From positions 3,319,838 through 3,383,837 of the forward strand of contig MU006089.1 of the NCBI GenBank assembly GCA_010093705.1: 64,000 nucleotides of DNA. Direction: 5' to 3'. This stretch comes from Patellaria atrata CBS 101060 (lineage: Eukaryota > Ascomycota > Dothideomycetes > Patellariales > Patellariaceae). Under the pieces are notes generated by a model. The model saw only the letters and a list, made by a program, of their open reading frames with translations, was not told the origin of the DNA and made no database searches. A program made the translations under genes and the position numbers. This document shows positions 1 to 12,706 of this stretch, piece after piece (position 1 is the stretch's first letter; every line of letters begins with the position of its first letter).

Positions 1-3000
1 GACAAGTGAAAGGATAACTTCTCGAGTGGTGGAAGGTGGAGATGGTGTAACAGTCAGAGTTCGTCGTTAGATCACAGCAACCAGATAATCAGTTAGGGGT
101 GGGCTTTCTGTAAAGTGAAGTGAGTATGTCGATCACAGACTGTGCTTGCGGCTCGGAGGGAGTTGATATATGAATCTGGGCGCAAATGTAATATGGACGA
201 CGGGTGCTAGGGTGCTTAGTCAAGGCTGATGGATAAAAGCGAGAGTGATAGTAATGATATATAGACAAGATGAAGTGCCCAGCAATAACGATTGTATATC
301 TAAGTAAGGCTGATAGAGGCGGATGGCCCGTGGAATTGTTATTTCTTGTGGCTACCGCCAGCTAAACAGCCAGACCGTTGAATTAACGAGTGTCACGGTG
401 TGAAAAAATAAAGCGAATGTGGTGTAGTTTCCCTGCAAAAGCATGCAAAGCTGCAAGAGGCTGATGAGTCTTTAAGACTCTGTGAGAGTCTCCTACTCAC
501 GGTCCCTTTGGTGAGTAGCTTTAGCTTGGTGACAGTAGCAGTGAAAGAAGCGGGCCAAGGGTGCGGCTGCAGTGGAGAGACATACCGGAAATAGAACCCA
601 GCTATTACCTAAATTGCCTAGTCGGGTCGTGGAGGGAAAATGTTCGGAAGCTTGAGCACATCAGGAAGCGAATGAAGCGAAAGAAGCGTGGAATGGCAGG
701 GTTACTACATTTGCATATTGGCTCGTATGACATAGCCGCAGTGTAACTTTCGTTCCTAAACTCTTTCCACTTGAATACACTTACTTATTCATCATCATTG
801 GCTGATGATTTATATAGGTACCTAAGTTGATATATCGTCGGTCATGAGGGTTTACACCACAAGTTCATGTATCGTGGATTGAAGGTTTATGTCTAGATTA
901 GTATATCCGCTGACTGAGAGTTCATACCTGATAATTTCATGTATCGGCGACTGAGGGTTTATGATGTAGGGTTCTAAACCTACTATCACATTCCCTCACT
1001 CTTCCCGTTGAAGGGGTCAAGCTCTTCCCAGGCCCATGGTCCGTCCGCTTATAATCTTCTGCCATGCATCATCTGTTTACAGGCATTCAGAGAACCCCCT
1101 CTTTACTGGTTTGCTACCTGCGTCTACTGTTAACCCAAGCATATCCAGACGGATCTGTAGATCGCCGCTTCTCTTCGACTTGCAGCATTTGCATTTGCAT
1201 TTGCATGTAGCATTAGTACAGTATACCCATTCGTCCTCGCCTAGCAACAATCAATAATCGAAAACCCCGTATCGAGCGGAGGCTATTGATCGCCGTTCAC
1301 CCCACTAAAGACTACAATAATGAAGCTGAAACGCATATAGCGGGTGAATTTTTGCTAACCGTGTAGATAAAGCCTTTTCGTGGCTTAACCTCTCCTCAAC
1401 CTCAGGTAATGCCTTCGACGATGCACTGTAATGTACAGTACCCGTCCGTCCCCTTGACCGAGTCTGGTATCTTTAGACGTCTTTTGTCTCGCCCTGACAT
1501 GCCGGGGACGTGCTTCTTTGCAGGAAGACAGACCGCCACTACACTTTAATGCTCTGTTTGGGACGGAATGACGAGGGGTTTCCATTCGTCATTAGGGTTG
1601 ACAAACATGCAGCACGAGACATCTGAATCGGCGGGCTCTATGCCTAAGCTTTCGGAGATCCGGTTGCGGCAAAGGTCAGTATTATTGGTCTTAACGGTAC
1701 GTACTATATACCGCCTCCGTTTAATTTGAGAGGTAACAAAAGAAGGCTCAAGGAGGTATCATCCTTCCTCCCACCTCACAGCCCGTTCTTTGACCCCCAT
1801 TAGGAGATTAGGGAACGTCAGAGAGCTGAAGTAGAGGCCGGGAGACAAATGAAATTATCGGCCAAATGTAGAGCACCTGCTAGTAGAGGCAACGGAATGG
1901 CGGTGCTGAGTGGGTGACAATGGGGGGAACACGAGAGGGAAGAAACGACCAAGTAGGTCCTAGTATTAGGTTGGAAGTAAAGTAAAGGTGAAGGGGAAAA
2001 AAAAAAGGGCACGGGCTGGCGTTTGCGGAGGATCTTCTGAAGCATGTCTTTTGATTCGCACTAAAAGCTCGCTAAAGCGGGTTACAGGGATCTGGTTAGC
2101 CTCGAGGACTAAGAATAGCCTGTACCAAAGGTGGCCCAAAGGTGTTAGGTGTAGCATCACCCAACCTTGCACCTTGCTGTCATGCTGGGCTCCTTTCTCT
2201 CATTATTATTGATTCATTCAATTCATTTTACCAATTTTGTCAAGTCACCAGACTTGCCAGTTCAATAAGTAGCGGCAGACTCTGGATCCCATCCTATTTT
2301 CCATTGTGCATCCGCTTCCATTCGCAACACGTTCCCAATGTAGGTCAACTTACATGCCTCATCACTCGCCCTTGAATCTCATTGCAGCACAGACCAAGGA
2401 TGGATACGAATTCATTGACACTGCCATGATGTTTCTTGTGCTACATCTGATACCTTACTTGCTCTTTTACTTAGACATCCTCGTGGGTAGATGATCCAGT
2501 TCACAACTCATGAACAATCGGAAAAAAACCAAAAGGGACAGACAGGTTCAAAACCCCACTTTGGTCGCCGTGCGCACCGACTACCCGTGATGATCATCAC
2601 TTTGTAACAGGTAGAGCAGTCAAGATTGGTAGACTGGGTCAGGCAGCACAGTCCGGGGTGCGGAAAAGGTTGTTTGAAGAGGCATGGCCTCAAGCATGCA
2701 AGCTCATGCCCACTTCTACTTCTGCCAAATGCAAGAAATCGTGTTACCGAGGGACACACACATGTGGATAACGGGAAGAGTCAACATGCTTCTAAGAAGA
2801 GTTAGGTTTACGGTGCTACTGTAATATGATATTGTTAGCGCATTTGATAGTTCTCCCTTCTAATCATACTTGACCGCGTTGCATCACAGATCTCGGTTCG
2901 TCGCCCGCCATGTAAGGCTGACTGATGACGTCCATACTTACGTCCTTACAGTTCCCTTAGCCATCGAAACCATTACCTTAGGTAAGGTACGACTCAAAAC

Positions 3001-4905
3001 ACCGTGGTTGAAACCCGGAATGTATGCAACTGTTTCTCGCAGCTGTGAACTAGGGCCAGTATGAAGGGAAATCATGACTGGAAATGGTTTAAGTGGAGAG
3101 GTGAGAAATGCAATAGTATCTTGACCGATGGTGATAATCAAACGATAAAACGGTGCGGCTGCACGAGAAGGCGTTCGAGAAGGGCTTCAGTCAGACAAGG
3201 TGACAAGCAGGTGCAAGCAGGTGCAAGCGACAAGCTGGTCTCTTTATTGAAATTCCGCCGTTCATTTGTGATATTTTGTGATCAGGCTTTCGGCGGAGTC
3301 TCGTAGGCGCAGTCTCGTCATGAAGGATGAGTGGAGGTGAAAGGAAGGGTGGCAGGAAGAAGCGGTCATGCACCGTTTAACTGAAAAAGCTATTTTTGGT
3401 CTTCATCCCCTCATCCATGGGTAAACCCTTGAACCGAGGAACCTTGACGATTAAAAAGAACGATGACAGGACCATTGATGCTTGTTTCTAGAACCAGTTT
3501 GACCAGCAGAAGCGAGGCCAAGATGTATCCTAAAGGTACAAGTATACTACAGGACGTCGGCACCATGGGGATCCATCTGCAAGGAGATTGATTGTAGTTC
3601 AAGACGATATAAGCTTGCTTTCAAAGACATATATAAATCCACCGGAGGTGTACAACTTCAAGTAATGTGTTACTACTTTATATCAGTAGCCTGGACCCCA
3701 GGTATAGTAGCAAGACGGCAGCAAGACTGCAAAAGGGTTAATAGCCTGTTCTTCTTTGGTGCTTCATCTCCAGGAATCTGCAACTGTTCTATTATATCTT
3801 GGCAGTCGTTCGTTTCAAAACCTGAAGCTTCTATTTCAACCCGGCTTCCATTCCCGAGCCATCGCCGTCTTGACTCTGTTTGCGGCTGTACACCCTGATG
3901 TGGTCATCGATCCAATGAGTTTCGGTAAACCGTTACATGCCACTTGTTACGCCTCCATAATTATTACGTTTTGATTTTGTACTCCACTAGGTAATCAGAC
4001 GAGCCGTTTAACTTGTTGCCTCCTGTTCCAGCTCTGGTAGAAAGCACTCCGAGGGGATGTGGTGAGCGGAAGTGTTTATACTAGGCATTGCTCGATGAAA
4101 CCCGAGAGAGACACGAATTTGACCCATATTCACCGAAGTGATGAGCAACCACGGTTATGATATGTCATGGTGAGTGACCCCTGTGACTTGTGGACGTTCG
4201 CATTGCTTGAAGATGCATCGAACAGCCAGTAAGATGCGAGAAATACAATCTCAAATAGCCCATGCTTCGTCAATAAGCTTGGGGTTGCATCACCTCTGTG
4301 GACGGAAAGGGTATTTATAGATGGCCGAATAAACCCCCCGGCAATACTTGCTTACATCTGGGCCGACCTTTTCATTAAAGAACAAAAATATTGCTGCCAG
4401 ATTGAAGTTTTAAAGAGTGCGGAGTGCGAAGCGAACGGTAGGATATGCATGGAGCAAATTTTTAATTTCTGTTGACGACTCCGTTCTCAAACATCCGCCA
4501 TCGCCAGTATGCTTGCCGCACGAAGAAACGCCCTCAATTGCTATAGTAACAATCAATAGTAAAATAACGTAGTAAGAGCAACTACCTACGAGTGTTTGAC
4601 AACACGAAGAAGCTGAACGCCTAGCAATGTATGCATGTGAAGCATCTCGAAATAGAAAAACGCTAAGCACAAAGTTGAGCAGATTGACAACTGAAAACGT
4701 GTCAGAGACTGATGTATACGGGAAGATCAAACGCTCAAGATTTCTATATGCCAAACTAGTCAGTGACGTGCAAGTTACTGTACGCATAATGCTTGCAGAA
4801 CGGCACTGATACCCCCATAGCCCAACCCTTATCATGACATCGTAGTCTCATGCCCCACTCACGATGAACCCTTGCGCCGTAAGACCTAGAGTCAAAAATA
4901 GATAT
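1..4905. other. Gene-poor left end, no supported gene
   Basis: I see no convincing coding gene in these 4.9 kb. Open frames are short (at most 141 codons), overlap each other on both strands, and show no recognisable domain, intron structure or family signature. The stretch holds a decayed tandem repeat (831-968), a short run of GCATTT units near 1185-1210, and a duplicated 10-mer (GTGCAAGCAG) near 3208-3230. TATA-like sequences occur (for example near 4310) but with no gene to attach them to. Confidence 0.6.
831..968. repeat. Degenerate minisatellite, about four units of 34-38 bp
   Basis: Four successive blocks start with TATATCG or TGTATCG-like words and continue with a GACTGAGGGTTTAT-like core. 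They begin near 831, 868, 902 and 940. Units differ by substitutions and small indels, so the array is old. No coding frame runs through it. Confidence 0.45.
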
Positions 4906-7876
4906 TCACAGATTGTTATAAGTGGTCCGTAAAGCTTGCTGCTGTTTCGGCGGTAGGTTCTGGAGGAATGCGTCAAAATCCGGTATTAAATTCTTGTACT
5001 CAGCAAGGACCTGCGATAGTGTTAGCTAGGCTTCACCAACGGCGGGGTAGAGTATCATCCTCACCCTTCCGAAGACTTCGAACGGCCCGTCCTTGTTAGG
5101 TCCCGTAAGAAACGAGTAGGGAGCACTTGAGATCTCCGTGAGGAATTCCACAATGCAGGACTCCATAGCCTTCGGGTTACACAGAACGATATTTGCGAAG
5201 CCCTTCAACGCATTGCCTTTTTCGTCTGTCCAATCCACATTCCTGATAGACGATATAAATGGCGGCGCAAATGTTGCCAAGTGAGGTGCTAATGCTTGCG
5301 AGCACCCGATTCCTAACCTTCCGAGCGCAATTGCTGCATTTTCGTTAAGTGATACTGGAACTTTAGAGTTGAAAAGGATCGTAGCCAATTTCTGCAAGAG
5401 TTGCTCCACATAGGGTGCCATTCCCTCCTTGTGCCGCATCGCAATCTCTCCAACAGACCAGCAAGCATTGTTGATTACGGAGTAGCCAGTCTCTTCCCCA
5501 TCTTGAAGCACTTGCGTCACGTCTAATTGCTCAATTAAAATCTCGAGTATAGAGGGAAGGTATGGTTGAAGCTGCTGGAAGACATAGATCGCGCAATCTC
5601 CGAGAAGAGCATAAGCAGACTGGCGGACGTCGTTGTTGACGTCCTTCATACAGTAAGCCAACAGTTCGAACAAGTTGGGTTGTGAGGTAGCGACAAGTTC
5701 TGCGCTCTTCCGTTCTTCAAGAGCTTGAATTATCGCACTCAGCAGGTCGAGACTTGTTACGAGAAAGTCTTTATCTGGCTCATCAATGGAGGGATTGGTG
5801 GAAGCGATCCAGTATTCCTCCAGATTCTGATGGATAATGGTGATACACCGAGTGAAGATCGGTTTTGCGAATGGTGAGAAAGAATCCCCGAGAGCTGTTG
5901 CGACATAGGAGAGACACTCGAGCAACGGAAACATTTCCCTTGACTGGTCGGATACCTTGTTCCAGCGATGGAACAAAGCTGGCATGAGAATTTCAACAAG
6001 ATCTGGACTGGAGAGTGCTGGGCCGACATGCTCGGCCAAAGTTTGTACGCAATCGTACAAAATGAACATGTTGCGCTCCTTGTACATGGCGAAACACTTT
6101 ACAAACTGACGGACGATGACGGGACAATAGTCAATCAGCTGGGTGTTTGCTTTCTCTTCAAGGTTTGCAAATGCAGACGCTGCGGCCTCTTGAACACGCT
6201 TATTTGAATCAAGCATCCGTCGCAAGATGCCGTCCATTATAGGCTCGAAGTATTGTTGTTTACCGGCTGGATCCAATTGAGAAGCCCACGCGGAGTATCG
6301 TCCTAATGACCAGCAAGTTATTTGTCTTACTACCGGTTCTTTGTCGTGAAGCAGAGAGATAAGGTATCGGGTAAGGTCTGGTAAGTGCGGCTGCACAACG
6401 TCCATACAACCATCCGCTATCGCGCCGAGAGCTAACACGGCAGCTTCGCGGTTGGGCCATTCATCATGATTTAGATTCTTCTCGAGATACGGCAGCGTGA
6501 CCTCAAAGACCGGTTGATGGAATATTGAGGCCAATACATCCAAAGCGGCCGCAGAGCATTTCCGGAGATTCCACTGCTCCTCTGGATTGCCACCATCATC
6601 TTCTTCGTCGTCATAGTCATCCGAATCAATCTCGCCCTCCTCCAAATCGTGAGGAGCCGAAGAGGAGTTGTTATTGTATCCGTTAGAGTCATTTGGAGCC
6701 GTGTTCCCGTTTGCACCTACAGCTAATCGTGCCGATTTGGAGGTTGCGAAAGTCGGCTTGATATCTTCCTCTCGATCATCTTCCTCGGCGTCCTCATTCT
6801 CCCCTTCTAGACGGAGGATATCGTCTTCCGAATAAACCATGCTCTCCAACAACACTGGAACAATTTTTGGTAGATATGGGCCAAGTCCTGCGCGAAGATT
6901 TTCATCCTCACCCACGCAAAGCCAGAATTCCGCCGCATCTAGTGCAAGTTCTGCATCGTCGACGTTGCGTTGTTGCGTTACCATATACTCGACCAACCCC
7001 TCCATATGAGGGGCAATCCTTTCAGGACTGATGTCGGAGATATGAATAAACGCGCGACAAACATGTTTCCGTACCTCTTCACTTTGATCACCAGCCAACC
7101 GAAATAATTGAAGTAGGAGCGTATCCAGGTTCATCATTACAGCTTGCGGTTTCTCCGGGATGAAGATGTTGATACTTGCTAATGCGTTCGCCCTCACTTT
7201 ATCCAAGGGGCTTGTAGTGAACTCCATGAGTTTTGGAAAAATGAAATCAAGTGGCTTTTGGCCCTCATACTCCTTATCCAGAGCGCGCTTGCTGTCTTCG
7301 CAGATTTTGAGCAGGGCACTCATAGCACCTTCTTGGGTCTGTGGGGCAACATTTACAGATTCGTTACTGACCAGTCGAATTAAATCGGCCAGGATTTGCG
7401 GCCAGCCCATGATGCCTCCCTGTCGCACGACTTCTGTTATGACGTTTCCAGCATAATTCCTTATTTGCGCGTTTGGATCTTGGAGACCTAGAACGACGAT
7501 AGAGCGGATATACTTCTTACTGTCCTCTGGTATACCCTTGTATGATGTTTTAATATCATTCTTGAGCATGATAGCGGCCGCGCTTCTTGCGGCATGATAA
7601 TTCTCGGGGCCTATATCAAGGTTCGCGGGTATATTTGTGGTTGAGAAGAGGTAGGCCAGGTAATTATTGATGTCGGGGGAAGTTTTTGCATGTTTAAGCA
7701 TCTGTAGCAAAAGTACTCAGCGCATGAGTCCATGAATGAGGATTGGAAAGTATTCAGCAGTTTTTTACACTAACCAATTCGGCATTCTTTTGGGCTACCT
7801 TATCATGGCCGCTCAACGAATCTTTCAAGTAAACGGCGAGTTGCCGTAATGGCTCCTCCTGTGGTTGCCAGTCCAT
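4906..7876 (-). CDS. kap104: Karyopherin beta-2 / transportin (Kap104)
   Basis: Nuclear import receptor for PY-NLS cargoes such as hnRNP-like proteins; it works with Ran at the nuclear pore. The model has three exons: 7775-7876, 5065-7701 and 4906-5010, giving 947 residues. Introns are 73 and 54 nt. The start is the ATG at 7876 (MDWQPQEEPL), matching the usual transportin N-terminus; an in-frame ATG at 7945 would add 23 residues. HEAT repeats fill the protein. An acidic loop (EDAEEDDREED and a later D/E-rich stretch) matches the loop that couples Ran binding to cargo release. The last exon restores the conserved C-terminus (VLAEYKNLIPDF...LRTTYNNL). Without it the frame would end about 22 residues into unrelated sequence at 5026. 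Length and order fit the family; confidence is high. Confidence 0.95.
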
Positions 7877-10164
7877 GGTGGCGATAGTATATGCGCAGCG
7901 TTGAGAGAGGTTGAAGTCGTCGTAAGATAAAGAAGGAAGATTCAATGAAGGACGGGATGAAAGGGAGCACTGGGAGGAGGTGGGCTGAGTATTCCAGTGA
8001 ATAGAAAGTCTAATCTAGATTTATGTCTACGCTCATAAATGATGGTTAGCAATAAAGAACTTCGGAACTTTTCAGGCTCTGCAGTTGCTGTTTGGGGCCA
8101 CGAGCGTTACCTATTCGTAATTCCTGAAGCTCGGTTGCTTTTCAACCCCCCTGTGTTACAACCATCTCTCCATGGAAGTCAGAAGGTGTTGTTTTTGAGT
8201 ATGTCTTTGCGAAGTAGAACCAATGGTTGGTCGTAAGAGCTGAGGGGAACTACTTTACTGCGTAGGTGGCAGCAACGTCCTAAAAGCGTTATGTGGGCGA
8301 AAGCTGGAGAAGGGGAAGTCTGATAGAGTGGTACAAGGGATAGAATATCAAGGGCTGGAAATAATCGTTGGATTGTTCGAAGGACTGACAAAAAAATTGA
8401 CGCTGTACTCGCAACGAAGCCGGGCTGCAAGCAAGAATTCGTAACGTGAAGTCCTGCTTGGTTGACCTGGGATGGATTTGCAAGTGGGCGGGTCGGTAAG
8501 CCAAGGAGCCCTCCTGCGGGGAGGAGGTCTAGCCGAGACTCCATACCGCCTTCAACTGCCAAACCTTTCAACTTCAGATATCTGTACGAAAGCGATACCT
8601 TAAGAGTCACCTCGACACAATGAACCCGATCTTCACATTCTTTATCTTGTGAACTAAATAATTTATATATAGGGAGGTTTTCGCTATCGTCGTTTGAACT
8701 AGCTGTTAACATTCCAATTCCCTCTATATAGCAGTCACCCTTCACTCTAGAGCTTGTTCTTGTGTACATGTACTGCCTAAAAGGATAAGGCTTTGAATTT
8801 ATTCCATTCTCTTAAGGCTCTATACTCACCTACAATTTGTGAGTGACCATATATATTTAGGGAAAAGCTGCTTTGATCGAAGTTTGTACGAAGGTAACCA
8901 ACAGGGTCATTTCCCTTCGAAGGAACCTGAATACTGGCTTTAGTACAGTTCAACCCCTTTTCTTTATGATGTCCAAACATTCTCAAGTATTTTGTTCCTA
9001 GACCTTCGTCACCTTGGCCATCTTGATCGAGACTTTTACTTCTCTTTGACTATCTGGCTCAAGTTGGGAAAAAGCCTCCTTGGCAGGATTTACATCTGAT
9101 TTGTGTAGTACCAGTTAGCCACCATTGTACGATATGGAACGGTCTGTGAAAGCGTTTTAAGTACCTAACCGCAACTGGCGGTAAGGTGGGTGGCACACGA
9201 GGGCAGCACCTAGCTCACCCGTGTAATCGATTAATTTCTACGGGACCCTATCCGCAATATCGCTTTTTAGATCTCCGCTAAGGAAGGAGAGGTACGGTAA
9301 GACTTAAGTCCTTTGTATCTCTTGAGGTCTGTTCATCTTGTCCGGTCTCTGACTTTACGTCTGTTATTTCTATTGGTGCTTCCTAATATCCTTCTGTCAT
9401 CGTTTTCACATATTCATATCCATATTAACCAGCAAACTGACAAACATAACACTGATCAAGGGCGGTGAATGATACACTATACCCCATCAATCATTACCTT
9501 GTTGCCTACAGCATTTAAGTAATGTAGACTACCGTTCGTTGACATTGAACTGTACAAACTCACCACTCAAGTCTTTCGTACAACATGCTGAAGTTTGGGA
9601 GTTGTTGATTATTAATTTTTCCTGTAGATCCCAAATGAAAGTAGTCTTGGTATCATGTTCAAGCTAGCGCATGTCACAGCCCGCTTCTTCATATTGAGAA
9701 TTCTAAAATCTGAGTGGAATTTTTTAACTGCGGTCCCCTTATTTGATCCGGTGTAATTCAATGTCCTAAATTCGTATCGAGACTCCTCGATGGAGAAATC
9801 TTTATCCATGCTCAGTGGAGTTTAATACACGTTGGTCTGGCGGAACTTCCATTAGGACACCTGAGATCGTCCACGTATTGCGCAATCAGTAGTCGGAGGA
9901 ATACAAGACCCTGGTTGAAACTTTGAAGATATTCAACACTGATGTCTTGAGACTCTTTGACTACCTATCTACATTATCATAACCAACTCATCATGCCTTT
10001 TCATATACGCTAAACTACCGACCAGATCGGGGACTATTGCTCAAATTACAGGAGACATCACTGATTCGCTTACAAAGGGAACCGTTAAGGTATAACCCAA
10101 AGGAAAATCATCGCTATCATTGTTATCATCCAAATGAACCCTGATCACATCTTGATTGTATACG
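7877..10164. other. Intergenic, upstream of Kap104 and downstream of the next gene
   Basis: The stretch holds the Kap104 promoter side (from 7877) and the 3' side of the membrane protein that ends at 10165. Apart from the doubtful frame at 8179-8769 I see only short, overlapping open frames and no RNA gene. Confidence 0.5.
8179..8769 (-). CDS. Doubtful open frame, 196 codons
   Basis: An ATG-started frame of 196 residues, on the same strand as Kap104 and about 300 bp upstream of it. It contains a middle segment rich in L, P and G and one moderately hydrophobic stretch (ASIFLSVLRTIQRLFPALDI). I recognise no domain or signal peptide, and no splice pattern extends it. It could be chance, an unrecognised lineage-specific gene, or a fragment. 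I list it only because it is longer than most chance frames here. Confidence 0.18.
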   Translation of the reverse strand: MYTRTSSRVKGDCYIEGIGMLTASSNDDSENLPIYKLFSSQDKECEDRVHCVEVTLKVSLSYRYLKLKGLAVEGGMESRLDLLPAGGLLGLPTRPLANPSQVNQAGLHVTNSCLQPGFVASTASIFLSVLRTIQRLFPALDILSLVPLYQTSPSPAFAHITLLGRCCHLRSKVVPLSSYDQPLVLLRKDILKNNTF

Positions 10165-12255
10165 TTATGAAACCATCTTCGTAACCGCATTCTCTACGAG
10201 GTGCCCTTGAAGAGTTGGACACATCTGCTCTTCACCTTCCGCGTCATCTGTTACGGCTGGTCCCTCTGTATTAGGCGCCTTGTTTGCTTGTTCGGCTTGG
10301 TGCACAACATTCTCCGGCTCTGGTGGCTCCTCTAATAATTGGGTTTCAATAGACGGAATGACTAATTCTTCAATTGTTGTAAGATCAACGCTTGGGGTTG
10401 GGTTTTCCGCAAGTGACGATGGGACAGATGACGATATTTCAGGTAAGACAGCGGATACAGTTGAAATTATTGTCGCAATTGACGTCGAAACCGATGTTGT
10501 AATCAGAGTCGAAACCAAGGTTTCGGTGGATGTCACAAAGGAAAAGATAGTAGTTGGTGGGTACTGAGGAACCACCTCAAGAGCCGTTGATGATGCTTCG
10601 ACAAGGACTGAGGATGGGACTATCTCAAATATAGATGATGCTTCTTCGACGATTGGGATAGGTATCTCGTTGATCACTGACACAGATAGATGTTCGTCAA
10701 GAGAGGGATACTCCTCTTCCAGATTCCGTGGAGAGTTACTCACCTGGACTCGGGGAGAAATGGTCTCTGGAATTGACGGAGAGACCTGCTCGTGGACTTG
10801 TATAGGACCCATTTGAGAGGGTATCATTTCGATGTGAACTATAGGTTTCCGCCCGAAAACTAAAGATAGTACTAAAGTGCCGAGAACGACGATGAAAATA
10901 TTTCGACGGTCTTGAGCGACTAGGTACAGGTAATTGGCTAGCAACGTCGTGAGTGGTATGTCCTCTTTTCTTCTTGCTTTGGGAGTTCGTAGCCCATCGG
11001 CAGAGGAAGAATGTCTCGAATGCGTATGTTTGGTATTCTCTCGCTCGGGATCTCTGATAGCTACGGAGTTCATTTGAGCATCTTCAATCGCTTTTTGTTG
11101 TGCTTCTTCGATCTCCTTTTTCTTCATCTCCTCCGCTTCTGATGCCATCCGCATGAATTCATTTTCTTTCTCTTCCTCGATTCTCCTACGATCCAGTTCG
11201 GCTTCCTCGATTGCGCGAATTTCCTCCTCACGACGTATGTCCAGTTCTCTTCTTATCTCCTCGGGGACCCAAGGTCCGATCTCGACATCAACTCGTTCCA
11301 TTTCGCTCCAAGCTGCGGCCCACGCGCCGGCCCGCATCAACCCATTAGCAGCATAGAACTTGACGTCCCACCTTTTCTTTCCAGATCCTGCACCTACTCC
11401 TGGGTATTTCATTGGTTGATGACAATCGACGCACAACCGCATATCGGCGTCATCCTCGAAAACCTCTTCATATTCACTCGCTTGCACTGTACCCTCACTT
11501 CCAAAACTATTTCTCCTGCCTAAAGACCTTGACACATCCCACTCTTCGTCCTCCAAGTGGAAGTGCCCACACTTCAATATTCTCGGTGTCTTTAGTTCCA
11601 AGCTCTCCAGCAGTCTCTCCTCAAGCAACTCATACTCGTCCCTGGGGTGCGGAATTAGGATACCACGCTGTAGAACCGTATCCCTTAACTTCTCCTCTAA
11701 CAATTTGAAGTTCTCGATGATATGTTCCGGTAGTACTGCTCGCATGCTCTCAGCGCTCCAATGATAACTCGTCGGTAATACCGTGACATGCAGCAGCACG
11801 AGCGGATTATCCCGCCTGTCTTTCTCCCTCTTAGGTGTCATCGCCCTCGACCCTCCAGTCAAGAGGCTTCCACTTCTTCCACTTCTAGTACTCCGCGGCG
11901 TCTCACTCCTCCTCGCTCCAAACCGCTCCCGTGCGCCTGGTGACTCTAGCTCCATCAGCGCCAGCGGCGGCGGGCTCGACATTTGGAGCGCGCGCACGGA
12001 GGCTGGGCTGCGGAATACAGGTCTGTCCTTCATGGGGGTGTAAGGTGAGTTCTTGTGCAGGTAAATGTTTGAAGGGATTGAGGAGGGTATAGAGGAGATT
12101 GTGGAGGGAGCCGTGAGGGCAGAGACGCGACGAGCGGAGGGCTCGATAGGATCGAAGACGGGACCGCCATTGGGATGCGGCTCAATTGAAGGAAGGATAT
12201 CATCTTCCCCAGCGTGGTCGTCGTGGTCTTCGTAGATCGAGAAGGAGGGAGCCAT
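10165..12255 (-). CDS. Conserved fungal single-pass membrane protein ('pathway-specific nitrogen regulator'-like)
   Basis: An intronless frame of 696 residues from the ATG at 12255. The N-terminal third is disordered and basic/serine-rich (phosphosite-like SP and RS motifs). A folded central part contains the segments HVTVLPTSYHWSAESM, RGILIPHPRDEYELLEERLL and PRILKCGHFH, plus a CVDCHQPM cysteine pair. A long charged E/R helix region (about residues 345-400, coiled-coil-like) follows. A single transmembrane segment (IFIVVLGTLVLSLVFG) lies near residue 460, and then a Ser/Thr/Val-rich tail. From memory, proteins of this architecture in filamentous ascomycetes carry the database name 'pathway-specific nitrogen regulator', but I know of no experiment in support, and the membrane span argues against a plain transcription factor. 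Function is unknown; that the gene is real is quite sure. Confidence 0.8.
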   Translation of the reverse strand: MAPSFSIYEDHDDHAGEDDILPSIEPHPNGGPVFDPIEPSARRVSALTAPSTISSIPSSIPSNIYLHKNSPYTPMKDRPVFRSPASVRALQMSSPPPLALMELESPGARERFGARRSETPRSTRSGRSGSLLTGGSRAMTPKREKDRRDNPLVLLHVTVLPTSYHWSAESMRAVLPEHIIENFKLLEEKLRDTVLQRGILIPHPRDEYELLEERLLESLELKTPRILKCGHFHLEDEEWDVSRSLGRRNSFGSEGTVQASEYEEVFEDDADMRLCVDCHQPMKYPGVGAGSGKKRWDVKFYAANGLMRAGAWAAAWSEMERVDVEIGPWVPEEIRRELDIRREEEIRAIEEAELDRRRIEEEKENEFMRMASEAEEMKKKEIEEAQQKAIEDAQMNSVAIRDPERENTKHTHSRHSSSADGLRTPKARRKEDIPLTTLLANYLYLVAQDRRNIFIVVLGTLVLSLVFGRKPIVHIEMIPSQMGPIQVHEQVSPSIPETISPRVQVSNSPRNLEEEYPSLDEHLSVSVINEIPIPIVEEASSIFEIVPSSVLVEASSTALEVVPQYPPTTIFSFVTSTETLVSTLITTSVSTSIATIISTVSAVLPEISSSVPSSLAENPTPSVDLTTIEELVIPSIETQLLEEPPEPENVVHQAEQANKAPNTEGPAVTDDAEGEEQMCPTLQGHLVENAVTKMVS

Positions 12256-12706
12256 TGCGGACGGTGATCTGGAGTGGTGGAGAGGTAGTGGGTTATGAGG
12301 GAGGTTTTGGTTCCCTTTGTGGGAGAAATTTTACTGGGGCGAGTTTTGGAAGCGCAGGATTCTTAGGACTTATTTTCTAGGGTGGTTGAGGTGGGTCTTG
12401 AGCGGTGAGAGAGTGAGTTGGCATACATTAGTTTGTTTATTTCGATTGTTGGCCCGGTGATTATCAATCTTCACCAACCACCTTGAACCGACGACTATCG
12501 TCACCCACAATTATCATTGACACACTGTAACAAGCAACGAGGTTAAGTAATGATACTTGACATTATCTTAAGGTGCTGAAAGTTTGTTATATCCACAAAT
12601 ACAATTGATCCCGGATGAAGTATTACAAGAACATATGGTATAGATCTATGCTCTGAGTGATTCCCGTCTCTCCTACTATACAATCGTAAAACTAGCGGCC
12701 AAATCC
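12256..12706. other. Intergenic between two minus-strand genes
   Basis: About 450 bp: promoter side of the membrane protein gene and 3' flank of tRNase Z. No separate feature seen. Confidence 0.6.

Noticed and set aside
4410-4835. Minus-strand frame of 141 codons with one hydrophobic stretch
   Set aside because: No domain, no signal peptide at its start, a shorter plus-strand frame overlaps, and no intron signals extend it.
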